Shown one piece after another: positions 45,719 to 56,499 of a stretch of 64,000 nucleotides of DNA; the first letter of the stretch is position 1; every line of letters starts with the position of its first letter. The stretch covers positions 3,075,501 to 3,139,500 of the forward strand of contig NZ_CP165727.1 of the NCBI RefSeq assembly GCF_041200175.1. Reading direction: 5' to 3'. Below the pieces are notes generated by a model that saw only the letters and a program-made list of their open reading frames with translations, had not been told where the DNA came from and did no database searches. Position numbers and translations under genes: made by a program. Source of the DNA: Streptomyces sp. R33. Its GTDB lineage: Bacteria > Actinomycetota > Actinomycetes > Streptomycetales > Streptomycetaceae.

Positions 45719-46354
45719 TCAGCCCACGTGCTTGAAGATGAAGTCGAAGAGGTCGTGCCCGTGCCCGCGGTGCTCGTCGCGGCCGCCGTGCTGCTTGCCG
45801 TGCTCCTCTTCCTGGCCGTGCTCCTGCTCCCGGCCGTGCTCTTCCTCCTGGCCGTGCTCCTCCTCCCGGCCCTGCTCCTGCTCCCGGCCGTGCTCCTCCT
45901 CCTGACCGTGCTCCTGTCGCGCCTGCTGCTGCTCCGGCCCGTCCATGGGCGCGCGGTGGGTGCGGCGGTCGTCGCGCCAGTCGTCACGGCGGTCGTCGTC
46001 ATTGCGGACGTGGACCGGCACGAAAGTCGCCGAGAGGACCGCAACGTCGTGCACCGTGTCGCCCGGCTGCAGCTCCCGCTCCACCCGGCCGTTGCAGCCG
46101 TGGTTCGGGTAGAGCACGGCCCGTGATTCGGTGTCGTTGTGCACCGCCGTCGCGGGGCGGCTGCGCGAGGTGTCCGTCAGCTCGTAGCAGGTGTCGTTGT
46201 CCGCCGGCCGGATCTGCGCGCGCACGTCGTTGTCGATGATGTACTCCAGCCGGCCGAGGTCATCCTCGCCGCCGCCTGCCATCGACGGGCCGGCGGTGGG
46301 CAGGACGAGGGCAAGGGCACCGAGGAGCGCTGCGGCGGTGGGGCGAAGACGCAT
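45719..46354 (-). CDS. Exported protein with E/H/Q/G hexapeptide repeats
   Basis: 211-aa secreted protein. Signal peptide MRLRPTAAALLGALALVLPT (cut near SMAG). A compact domain (residues about 30-118) has the pair CYELTD and NHGCNGRVERELQPGDTV and may be disulfide-linked; its family is the small peptidase-inhibitor-like exported proteins of Streptomyces, which I do not recognise more closely. Then comes an acidic and basic stretch (NDDDRRDDWRDDRR), a six-residue repeat HG(Q/R)E(E/Q)E about six times over (149-190) and the tail DEHRGHGHDLFDFIFKHVG. The His-rich repeat suggests metal binding or interaction; function unknown. Confidence 0.72.
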   Translation of the reverse strand: MRLRPTAAALLGALALVLPTAGPSMAGGGEDDLGRLEYIIDNDVRAQIRPADNDTCYELTDTSRSRPATAVHNDTESRAVLYPNHGCNGRVERELQPGDTVHDVAVLSATFVPVHVRNDDDRRDDWRDDRRTHRAPMDGPEQQQARQEHGQEEEHGREQEQGREEEHGQEEEHGREQEHGQEEEHGKQHGGRDEHRGHGHDLFDFIFKHVG

Positions 46355-46519
46355 GGGGAGGCAGTCCGTTCTGTGGGCAATGAATGCCGGTCCGGTGGCA
46401 TCCAGCGGGCAGCGTAGGAGCGCCCCCCTGCACCGAAACGATTCGGCATGCCCAGCGCGTGCGCGGGTTCACCCTCCTGGATCGGCGGCCTGCGCCCGTA
46501 CGGTCCCACCCCGCGCCCT

Positions 46520-48073
46520 TCACGCGGACGCGCGTTCGGACTCCGGGGCGGCCGCGCCGGCCGGCCCCGCCGGAGCCGGTACGGGAGCCGCAGCCGCAGC
46601 CGGGACGGACGCCGGAGCCTGCGCCGCCGTGCGGACCAGGACGAACACCACGAGTGCGCCGGCCAGCCCCATCAGCCCGGAGACCAGGAACGTCCCCCGC
46701 AGCCCGCTCGCGAAGGCCTCCTCCACCCAGACCCGGGCGGCGGGCCCCGCGGCCAGCAGCTCCCCCGCCCGGCCGGAGGCCAGCGCCTCGGCGGCGGCGG
46801 GCCCCTGGCCGGAGCCGGCTAGCCCGTCCTTCAGCCCGGCCTGGAAGACCGCGCCGAGCACGGCGATGCCGAGCGCCATGCCCAGCTGCCGGGCGGTGTT
46901 GAGGGCCCCGCCGGCCATGCCCGCACGGGCCGGGGCCACGGCCCCCATCGCGGCGGCCGCCAGCGCCGGGGTTGCCATGCCCACACCGAAGCCGGTCACC
47001 ACCAGCCCCGGGACCAGGGCCTGCCAGCCGTCCCCGGCATCCGTCATCCAGGCCTGGAGCAGTGCGCCCGACCCGATCAGCAGCAGCCCGCCGCCGATGG
47101 TCAGCCGCGCCGGAGCCCCGTGCAGCAGCCGCCCGGCCACCGCCGAGACGGCGAACGCGGCCAGGCTCAGCGGCACCAGCACCAGTCCGGCGGAGACCGG
47201 GCCCATCCCCTCGGCGGACTGCAGCCACAGGGAGACGTACATCAGGTACGAGAAGGCGGCGCCGGACAGCAGCAGCGCCCCGGCCATGACGCCGACGAAG
47301 GTGCGGCTGCGGAACAGCGAGAGGTCCAGCATCGGTCGGGAGCTGCGCAGTTCGACCAGGACGAAGGCGGCGATGGCGGCCGCACCGAGGCCGAACAGGC
47401 CGAGGGTGGCTCCGCCGGTCCAGCCGTTCTCGCCGACCCGGATCAGGGCGTAGGTGACGGCCGCCGCGCCGGTGGTGAAGGCGGCCATGCCGGGAAGGTC
47501 GAGCCCCTTGGCGCGCGGATCGCGGGACTCGGCGACCGCCCGCAGGGTCACGTACACGGCCAGGGCGCAGACCGGCAGGTTGATGAAGAAGATCCAGCGC
47601 CAGCCGAAGTGCTCGGTCAGCAGCCCGCCGATGATCGGTCCGGCCGCGGCGGCCGCGCCGTTGACCGCACCCCAGACGCCGAAGGCGATCCCGCGGTCGC
47701 GCCCCTGGTAGGCACTGCTGAGCAGGGCCATGGTGGTGGCGAACATCGCGGCGCCGCCGATGCCCTGGACGGCGCGGAAGGCGATCAGCGCGGCCGGTCC
47801 GGTGGCCAGCCCGCAGGCGAGGGAGGCGGCGGCGAAGAGCCCGAGCCCGCCGAGGTAGACGCTGCGGCGGCCGATCCGGTCGGCGAGGGAGCCGGCGCCG
47901 AGCAGCAGGGCGGCGAGGGCCAGGGCGTAGCCGTCCATGACCCACTGGAGTGCGGAGAAGGAAGTGTGCATGTCGGCGGTCATGTCGGGCAGGGCGACCA
48001 TCACGATCGTGACGTCGACCAGGAGCATGAACGCCCCGAGGCACACCGCGGTCAGCGGGAGCCATTTACGCAT
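46520..48073 (-). CDS. DHA2-family MFS multidrug efflux transporter
   Basis: Membrane drug:proton antiporter of 517 aa with about 14 hydrophobic segments, the DHA2 (EmrB/QacA) number. The signature loop is GSLADRIGRRSVYLGGLGL, and the antiporter motif region is IGGAAMFATTMALLSSAYQ. It starts MRKWLPLTAVCLGAF after a GAGGAG site, at ATG 48073. The Ala-rich, Pro-rich C-terminal tail (APASVPAAAAAPVPAPAG) is long. The divergent Lrp-like regulator is the probable controller; the substrate is unknown. Confidence 0.9.
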   Translation of the reverse strand: MRKWLPLTAVCLGAFMLLVDVTIVMVALPDMTADMHTSFSALQWVMDGYALALAALLLGAGSLADRIGRRSVYLGGLGLFAAASLACGLATGPAALIAFRAVQGIGGAAMFATTMALLSSAYQGRDRGIAFGVWGAVNGAAAAAGPIIGGLLTEHFGWRWIFFINLPVCALAVYVTLRAVAESRDPRAKGLDLPGMAAFTTGAAAVTYALIRVGENGWTGGATLGLFGLGAAAIAAFVLVELRSSRPMLDLSLFRSRTFVGVMAGALLLSGAAFSYLMYVSLWLQSAEGMGPVSAGLVLVPLSLAAFAVSAVAGRLLHGAPARLTIGGGLLLIGSGALLQAWMTDAGDGWQALVPGLVVTGFGVGMATPALAAAAMGAVAPARAGMAGGALNTARQLGMALGIAVLGAVFQAGLKDGLAGSGQGPAAAEALASGRAGELLAAGPAARVWVEEAFASGLRGTFLVSGLMGLAGALVVFVLVRTAAQAPASVPAAAAAPVPAPAGPAGAAAPESERASA

Positions 48074-48100
48074 GTGGGTTCTCCTCGGGGACCCGAAGGC

Positions 48101-48130
48101 CCGGCAGGGGCCGGCAGGGCCGGCAGGGGG
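48101..48130. repeat. CCGGCAGGG triple repeat
   Basis: Three consecutive copies of CCGGCAGGG(G) in the 146-base divergent region between the efflux gene and the Lrp-like regulator, 28 bases upstream of the efflux start. Possible operator, or simple repeat. Confidence 0.6.
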
Positions 48131-48219
48131 TTGGCGGTGGCTCCAAACTCTCAGCCGCACGGCCGATCCCCCATCCACACGCCCCCGGCTGCCGGATTTC
48201 ACCCATCGCGGCCCCTGTC

Positions 48220-49236
48220 ATGATGGATTCCATGACCGCACCCGTAGAACTGGACGCCCTCGACAAGGGGCTGATGCAGGCCCTGATGCTCGACGGCCGG
48301 GCCCCCTTCAGCCGGATCGCCGAGGTGCTCGAGGTCTCCGACCAGACGGTGGTGCGCCGCTACCGCAGGCTGCGGACCTCGGGCCTGATCCGGGTGGTCG
48401 GGCTGCCGCTGGGCAGCCGCGTCGGCCTGTTCGAGTCCTGGCTGCGGGTGCAGTGCACGCCCGACGCCGCTCTCGCGGTGGCCGGGGCGCTGGCCCGGCG
48501 GCCGGACATCTCCTGGGTGAAACTCGGATCCGGCGGTACCGAGATCAGCTGTCTGACCAAGGCCCGCACCCGGCAGGACCGCGACGGCCTGCTGCTGGAG
48601 AAGCTCCCGCGCACCCGGCGGGTGACCGGGGTCAGCGCCCAGACCATCCTGCGGGTGCACACCCGGGGCTCAGCGGGGTGGTGCGGCCTGGACACCCTGC
48701 GGCCCGGGCAGGTCGCGGCGTTGACGCGGCCCCCCGTGGCGCCCGGGCAGGAGCGGTACACCCTGGACGAGTCCGAGCTCGCACTGCTGGCGGTGCTCGC
48801 CCAGGACGGCCGGGCGGGCTATCCCGAGCTGGCCCGCGCCTCCGGCCTGTCGGAGTCCACCGCGCGCCGCCGGCTGGACCGGCTGCGGGAGCTGCGGGCG
48901 CTGCACTTCGATCTGGAGCTCGTTCCGTCGACCCTGGGCTTCGAGGCGGAGGCGACGCTGATGCTGACCGCGGAGCCGGCTCGGCTGGCGGAGGCGGGCG
49001 CCGCGCTCGCCGGCCACCCGGAAGTGCCGTTCGCGGCCGCGGTGTCCGGCACGGCCAACCTGATGGCCACGGTGGTGTGCCGGGACACCGACGCGCTGTA
49101 CACGTACCTGACCGAGCGGATCGGCTCGGTGCCCGGCATCCGGCACGTGGAGCTGATCCCGACCCTGCGCAACATCAAGCGGGCCGGGATGCTGGTGGAG
49201 GGCGGGCGGCTGGTGGACCCGCCGCCCGCCCCCTGA
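48220..49236 (+). CDS. Two-lobed Lrp/AsnC family regulator
   Basis: DNA-binding regulator of 338 aa, about twice the usual Lrp length. It holds two HTH-AsnC/RAM modules in a row. Module 1 is LDALDKGLMQALMLDGRAPFS with recognition helix SDQTVVRRYRRLRTSGLI; module 2 is LDESELALLAVLAQDGRAGYP with SESTARRRLDRLRELRALHF. The second RAM-like domain contains FEAEATLMLTAEPA and IRHVELIPTLRNIKRAGML. Three in-frame ATGs (48220, 48223, 48232) compete; none has a strong ribosome site. It probably controls the divergent DHA2 pump in response to a small molecule. Confidence 0.9.
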   Translation: MMDSMTAPVELDALDKGLMQALMLDGRAPFSRIAEVLEVSDQTVVRRYRRLRTSGLIRVVGLPLGSRVGLFESWLRVQCTPDAALAVAGALARRPDISWVKLGSGGTEISCLTKARTRQDRDGLLLEKLPRTRRVTGVSAQTILRVHTRGSAGWCGLDTLRPGQVAALTRPPVAPGQERYTLDESELALLAVLAQDGRAGYPELARASGLSESTARRRLDRLRELRALHFDLELVPSTLGFEAEATLMLTAEPARLAEAGAALAGHPEVPFAAAVSGTANLMATVVCRDTDALYTYLTERIGSVPGIRHVELIPTLRNIKRAGMLVEGGRLVDPPPAP

Positions 49237-49239
49237 CCG

Positions 49240-49256
49240 GGCCGTCTCCGACGGCC
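49240..49256. terminator. Short bidirectional hairpin between the Lrp gene and glgP
   Basis: GGCCGTC TCC GACGGCC, 7-bp stem, between convergent stops; it overlaps the first base of the leftward stop. Confidence 0.6.
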
Positions 49257-51910
49257 TAGCGCAGCACCACGCCGCCCCCCGCGCCCGTGTCACCGGCTGC
49301 GTCGGCCTCCACCGGGGCCGCGACCAGCCCCAGTTCGGCCGGCGTGGCCAGCAGCGGGTGCGCGGGCAGGATGCGCACGGTGTAGCCGTAGGGCCCCGTG
49401 CGGTCGAGGGCGAGCGGGCCCTCGTACATCCAGCGGCCCTCCAGGTCGGGCCCGGCGGCCGGCTTGAGCGGGAAGGTCCGCCCGTCGCGGATCACGTCGT
49501 GCGGATCCACCCGGCCGGCGACGGCCTGCACCTCCACGTCCTCGGGGGTGAGCGCGTCCAGCGCCACCCGTACCCGCAGCGTGAGGGTGGCCCCGAGCTC
49601 GGCGGTGCCGTTCACGGGAGCCGCGGCCAGCGCCTCCACGTGCTCGACGGCGACCCGCGGCCAGGCCGCCCGGACCCGGCCCTTCCACCAGGCCAGGTCC
49701 CGTGCCGCGTCCGGGTTCAGGGCCCGGTGGGCGCGCGCGGCCGGCACGTACAGCCGCTCCACGTACTCCCGCACCATGCGCCCCGCGAGCACCTTCGGCC
49801 CCAGCGAGACGAGGGTGCGCCGGACCATCTCGATCCACCGCACCGGCAGTCCGGTGCGGCCCACCCGGTCGTAGAACCGCGGCGCGACCCGGCCCTCGAT
49901 CAACTCGTAGAGGGCGCCCGCCTCCAGGTCGTCGCGCCGGTCCTCGTCCGTCCCGAGCCCGTCGGCCGTCGGGATGGCCCAGCCGAAGTCCGGCTCGAAC
50001 CACTCGTCCCACCAGCCGTCCAGCACGGACAGGTTGAGGCAGCCGTTGAGCGCCGCCTTCATCCCGCTCGTCCCGCAGGCCTCCAGCGGGCGCAGCGGGT
50101 TGTTCAGCCAGACGTCGCAGCCCGGGTAGAGCTTCTGCGCCATGGCCATGCCGTAGTCGGGCAGGAAGACGATCCGGTGCCGCACCCGCGGGTCGTCCGC
50201 GAACCGCACCAGCTCCTGCACGAGCCGCTTGCCCCCGTCGTCGGCCGGGTGCGCCTTGCCCGCGACGACGATCTGGACGGGCCGCTCGGGGTCGAGCAGC
50301 AGCCTGCGCAGCCGCTCGGGGTCGCGCAGCATCAGCGTGAGCCGCTTGTACGAGGGCACGCGCCGGGCGAACCCGATGGTGAGCACGTCCGGGTCGAGTA
50401 CGGAGTCCACCCAGCCGAGTTCGGCTTCGGCGGCCCCGCGCTGGAGCCACGAGGCCCGCAGCCGGTCGCGCACCTCCTGCACCAGCTGCTCGCGCAGCCC
50501 GCGCCGCAGGTCCCAGATGTCCTGGTCGGCGATGTCGGCGACCGCGTCCCAGCGCTGGGAGCCGCCCACCGACAGGGCGTCCTCGGTCCGCCCGGCGCCG
50601 ATCTGGCGGGCTCCGAGGCGGACGACCTCGGGGGCCACCCAGGTCGGGGCGTGCACACCGTTGGTCACGGAGGTGATGGGCACGTCGGCCGGGTCGAAGC
50701 CCGGCCAGAGCCCGGCGAACATGCCCCGGCTGACCGCCCCGTGCAGGGTCGAGACCCCGTTGGCGCGCTGGGCCAGGCGCAGGCCCATCACCGCCATGTT
50801 GAACACCCCGGGGTCGCCGCCGGGATAGGACTCGGCGCCCAGTTCCATGATCCGGTCGACCGGGAGGGCGGCCAGCTCCGCGCCGGGCCCGAAGTGCCGG
50901 GCGACCAGGGCCCGCTCGAAGCGGTCGATGCCGGCGGGGACCGGTGTGTGCGTGGTGAACACGGTCCCGGCGCGCACCGCCTCGACGGCGGCGTCGAAGC
51001 CGAGTCCCTGCTCCCCTTCCAGTTCCCTTATGCGTTCGAGTCCGAGGAACCCGGCGTGGCCCTCGTTCGTGTGGAACACCTCGGGGTCGGGGTGCCCGGC
51101 GATCCGGCAGTACGTGCGCACCGCGCGCACGCCTCCGATGCCGAGCAGCATCTCCTGGAGGAGGCGGTGGTCGCTGCCGCCTCCGTAGAGCCGGTCGGTC
51201 ACCTCCCTGGCGCCGGCGTCGTTGTCCTCGACGTCGGAGTCCAGGAGCAGCAGCGGCACCCGGCCGACGCGGGCCTGCCAGATGTGCGCGTGCAGGGCCC
51301 GGCCGCCCGGCAGGCTCAGGGACACCCGGGCCGGTGCCCCGTCGGTGTCCCGCAGCAGGGACACGGGGAGCTCGTTGGGGTCGAGGACGGGATAGTGCTC
51401 CTGCTGCCAGCCGTCACGGGAAAGGGACTGGCGGAAGTACCCGTGCCGGTAAAGCAGTCCCACGCCGATCAGCGGGACGCCGAGGTCGCTGGCGGCCTTG
51501 AGGTGGTCCCCGGCGAGGATCCCGAGCCCGCCGGAGTACTGCGGCAGGGCGGCGGTGATCCCGAACTCGGGAGAGAAGTAGGCGATCCCGGCGGGCAGCT
51601 CGGGGCCGTTCTCATGGCTCTGGTACCACCTCCCGCCGTGGACGTAGTCGTCGAGGTCGGCGGCGACGACGGCGAGCCGGCGCAGGAAGCGCCGGTCGCC
51701 GGCCAGTTCCTCGAGCCGGGGGGCGGAGACTGCGCCGAGCAGCCGGACGGGATCGCCGCCGGCGGCCTGCCAGCCCTCGGGGTCGACGGATTGGAAGAGT
51801 TCACGGGTCTCGGCATGCCACGACCAGCGCAGATTGCGCGCGAGGTCGGCCAGCGGCAGCAATGGTTCCGGGAGAACGGGGCGCACGGTGAATCGACGGA
51901 TAGCCTTCAC
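49256..51910 (-). CDS. glgP: Alpha-glucan phosphorylase (GT35)
   Basis: Cytoplasmic PLP enzyme releasing glucose-1-phosphate from alpha-1,4-glucan ends, 884 aa. A DUF3417 N domain (residues about 12-115, LPLADLARNLRWSWHAET) precedes the phosphorylase core. The PLP-lysine segment is GTSGMKAALNGCLNLSVLDGWW and the phosphate-binding region is ARRVPSYKRLTLML. It belongs to the short alpha-glucan family phosphorylases rather than the GlgP/MalP form. The GTG at 51910 follows GAAGGTAGAAC; the frame is open further upstream. It faces away from glgE with a 750-base divergent gap. It supplies glucose-1-phosphate and breaks down the glucan that glgE-glgB make. Confidence 0.95.
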   Translation of the reverse strand: MKAIRRFTVRPVLPEPLLPLADLARNLRWSWHAETRELFQSVDPEGWQAAGGDPVRLLGAVSAPRLEELAGDRRFLRRLAVVAADLDDYVHGGRWYQSHENGPELPAGIAYFSPEFGITAALPQYSGGLGILAGDHLKAASDLGVPLIGVGLLYRHGYFRQSLSRDGWQQEHYPVLDPNELPVSLLRDTDGAPARVSLSLPGGRALHAHIWQARVGRVPLLLLDSDVEDNDAGAREVTDRLYGGGSDHRLLQEMLLGIGGVRAVRTYCRIAGHPDPEVFHTNEGHAGFLGLERIRELEGEQGLGFDAAVEAVRAGTVFTTHTPVPAGIDRFERALVARHFGPGAELAALPVDRIMELGAESYPGGDPGVFNMAVMGLRLAQRANGVSTLHGAVSRGMFAGLWPGFDPADVPITSVTNGVHAPTWVAPEVVRLGARQIGAGRTEDALSVGGSQRWDAVADIADQDIWDLRRGLREQLVQEVRDRLRASWLQRGAAEAELGWVDSVLDPDVLTIGFARRVPSYKRLTLMLRDPERLRRLLLDPERPVQIVVAGKAHPADDGGKRLVQELVRFADDPRVRHRIVFLPDYGMAMAQKLYPGCDVWLNNPLRPLEACGTSGMKAALNGCLNLSVLDGWWDEWFEPDFGWAIPTADGLGTDEDRRDDLEAGALYELIEGRVAPRFYDRVGRTGLPVRWIEMVRRTLVSLGPKVLAGRMVREYVERLYVPAARAHRALNPDAARDLAWWKGRVRAAWPRVAVEHVEALAAAPVNGTAELGATLTLRVRVALDALTPEDVEVQAVAGRVDPHDVIRDGRTFPLKPAAGPDLEGRWMYEGPLALDRTGPYGYTVRILPAHPLLATPAELGLVAAPVEADAAGDTGAGGGVVLR

Positions 51911-52660
51911 ACGTTCTACCTTCGCAGGCGATTGCGGATCGAAGCGGCCGCACCACGCTGTGCGTCCGCGCATCACCCCGGGAAGGCTAGCTTCCCCGCG
52001 CCCCGCCCTGCCACGGTGCCTCGTGCGCAGAACCCGGTCGCCCCCGTGCCCCGTGAGCCGTCCGTCCGGTCCGGGTCACCGGGAAGGGTGATGGGGCCCG
52101 CGGTGAGCGGAACCACCGTACGAGTGGCACGCAACGGGAATGTTCCCGGAAAAAAGACGAGGCGGATTCAGGACGTTCCGGCGGGCGCACCGGCACGCGA
52201 ATCCACCGGGACGGGCCTCTTGACGCCTCCTCCGGAGAGCGCCGTCACTCCGGACATTCAGCTTTCACCACCCCAAATCACCGGTCACGGATGGTGCCTC
52301 TGGTGCTCGTGGGACGGAGGTGTCACGACGTACATCCGTTAGTCGTGACCGACTTGACTGAGCCTCAGCGGATGTCGGCCAGGGGCTTGGTCCGGGCCGC
52401 GTCACTACGTACGAGTAGTTAACCAAGAGCACTGATTGGGCGGGGCGAGAGTGGGCAGGGCTCCCCGCGTACACGCACGGCACCCCCGCCCTACCACCTC
52501 TCCCGCCACCCGAGTGAACGCGGACAGGAGCGGCCATGCCCGCAGCCCAGCCGTCTTCTGAGCGGCTAGAAACAGAGCGAACAGAGCGTGCACGACCAGC
52601 CGGTGCTCCGGCTGGGCTGTTGTCACCGAGCCCTGCGAACTGCCCCCAGGTGAGCCCATC
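51911..52660. other. Long divergent region between glgP and glgE
   Basis: About 750 bases without a convincing gene. It contains an 8-bp inverted repeat (52322-52349), AT-richer sequence around 52380-52440, a duplicated ACAGAGCG at about 52570-52590 and a short CAGCCG / CGGCTG hairpin in the glgE leader (about 52600). It should hold promoters for both glucan transcripts. Confidence 0.5.
52322..52349. promoter_or_regulatory. Inverted repeat upstream of glgE
   Basis: GTCACGAC (52322-52329) and GTCGTGAC (52342-52349), an exact 8-bp inverted repeat with a 12-base centre. The arm spacing suits a dimeric regulator site about 310 bases before glgE. Confidence 0.5.
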
Positions 52661-54651
52661 ATGATCGGTCGCATTCCCGTGCTGGACGTCCGCCCCGCCG
52701 TCGACTGCGGTGCCAGACCCGCCAAGGCGGTCGTGGACGAGGTCTTCGAGATCTCCGCCACCGTGTTCCGCGAGGGCCACGACGCCGTCGCCGCCCATGT
52801 CGTGCTCCGCGACCCGAGCGGGCGGCTGCGGCCCCCCGTGCCGATGCGCGAGCTGGCGCCCGGCACCGACCGGTGGGGGGCGCGGGTCTCCGCCGAGGTC
52901 GAGGGGAGGTGGACGTACACCGTCGAGGCCTGGAGCGACCCCGTCGCCACCTGGCAGGCCCACGCCGCCATCAAGATCCCCGCGGGGATCGACACCGGGC
53001 TGACCCTGCTCGAGGGCGCCGAGCTCTACGAGCGGGCCGGCTCCAGGATCCCGAAGAAGGACGGGCGCGAGCACGTGCTGGCCGCCGCCGAGGCGATGCG
53101 CGACGAGGACCGCGCGGTGTCGCTGCGCTACTCCGCCGCCCTCGCGCCCCCGGTGCAGGCCGCCCTCGCCCGGCGCCCGTACCGCGAGCTGGTCTCCGCC
53201 TCCAAGGCCCTGCCGCTGGTCGTGGAGCGCAAGCGGGCCCTCTTCGGCTCCTGGTACGAGATGTTCCCGCGCTCCGAGGGGGCCGTCGTCGAGCCCGGCG
53301 AGCAGCCCGTGAGCGGCACGTTCCGCAGCGCCGCCGACCGGCTGCCGGCCATCGCCGCGATGGGCTTCGACGTGGTGTACCTGCCACCGATCCACCCCAT
53401 TGGGAGTACGTATCGCAAGGGGCCGAACAACACTCTTTCGGCTGGAAGTTGGGATCCCGGTGTGCCGTGGGCCATCGGCTCCACCGAGGGCGGCCACGAC
53501 GCGGTCCACCCCGAGCTCGGCACGATCGAGGACTTCGACGCCTTCGTCGCCCGCGCCCGCGAGCTGCGCATGGAGATCGCGCTCGACTTCGCACTCCAGT
53601 GCTCCCCGGACCACCCGTGGGTGGAGAAGCACCCCGAGTGGTTCCGCCACCGGGCCGACGGGACGATCGCGTACGCGGAGAACCCGCCGAAGAAGTACCA
53701 GGACATCTACCCGATCCACTTCGACACCGACATGGCCGGGATCGTCGAGGAGACGGTCCGGATCCTGCGGTACTGGATGGACCACGGCGTCCGCATCTTC
53801 CGGGTGGACAATCCGCACACGAAGCCGGTCGTCTTCTGGCAGAAGGTGATCGCGGACATCAACAAGTCCGACCCCGACGTGATCTTCCTGGCGGAGGCCT
53901 TCACCCGGCCCGCCATGATGCGCGCGCTCGCCGCGATCGGCTTCCAGCAGTCGTACACGTACTTCACCTGGCGCAACACCAAGGCCGAGCTGACCGAGTA
54001 CCTGACCGAGCTCGCGGACACCCGCTCCGCCGCCGTCATGCGGCCGAACTTCTTCGTCAACACGCCCGACATCCTCCACGAGTACCTCCAGCACGGCGGC
54101 CGTCCGGCCTTCGAGGTGCGCGCCGTCCTGGCCGCCACCCTCTCCCCCACCTGGGGCGTCTACGCCGGCTACGAGCTGTGCGAGAACACCCCGGTCCGGG
54201 AGGGCAGCGAGGAGTACCTGAACTCCGAGAAGTACGAGTTCCGGCCGCGCGACTGGGCGGCCGCGGACCGCGAGGGCCGCACCATCGCCCCGCTGATCAC
54301 CGCCCTCAACCGGATGCGCCGCCGCAACCCGGCGCTCCAGCAGCTGCGCGACATCCATTTCCACACGACCGACAACGACCAGGTGATCGCCTATTCGAAG
54401 CATGCCGGCGCCAATTCCGTACTGGTGGTCGTCAACCTCGATCCGCACCACACCCAGGAGGCGACGGTCTCGTTGGACATGCCGGTACTCGGCCTCGACT
54501 GGCACGGGTCCCTCGCGGTGCGCGACGAGCTCACCGGCGAGACCTACCACTGGGGCAGGGCCAACTACGTGCGCCTGGAACCGGGCCGCACGCCCGCCCA
54601 CGTACTGGCGGCCCTGCGACCGTCCCCGCCCACCGGAGGGTCACCCACCAC

Positions 54652-54655
<4 letters not shown>
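52661..54655 (+). CDS. glgE: Alpha-1,4-glucan:maltose-1-phosphate maltosyltransferase
   Basis: GH13_3 cytoplasmic enzyme that extends alpha-1,4-glucan with maltosyl units from maltose-1-phosphate, 664 aa. An N-terminal beta-sandwich (residues 1-115), a helical linker, and the barrel follow. The nucleophile is D383 in RVDNPHTKP and the acid/base is E412 in LAEAFTRP; their 29-residue spacing equals that of characterised Streptomyces GlgE (D394/E423). The GlgE-specific segment [10 protein letters not shown]-like [15 protein letters not shown] is present. The ATG at 52661 begins [10 protein letters not shown]. The stop overlaps treS by ATGA. Confidence 0.97.
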
Positions 54656-56346
<1,691 letters not shown>

Positions 56347-56499
56347 CCGCCGAGTACGGGGTGGGCGGCGCGAATGGGTCAATCGCCCGCCCCTGTACGG
56401 ATCATCCTGACCCGACACTCGTACACCACCGGAGAAGCACTGACGCCATCCGGGACACTCTCCGCATTCTGTGACGGCCCGGGGAAAGGACGCGACGCC

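Noticed and set aside
45689-46126. Plus-strand frame of leucine/valine runs resembling a membrane protein
   Set aside because: It mirrors the E/H/Q/G repeat of the exported protein on the other strand; the Leu runs are reverse complements of Glu/Gln codons.
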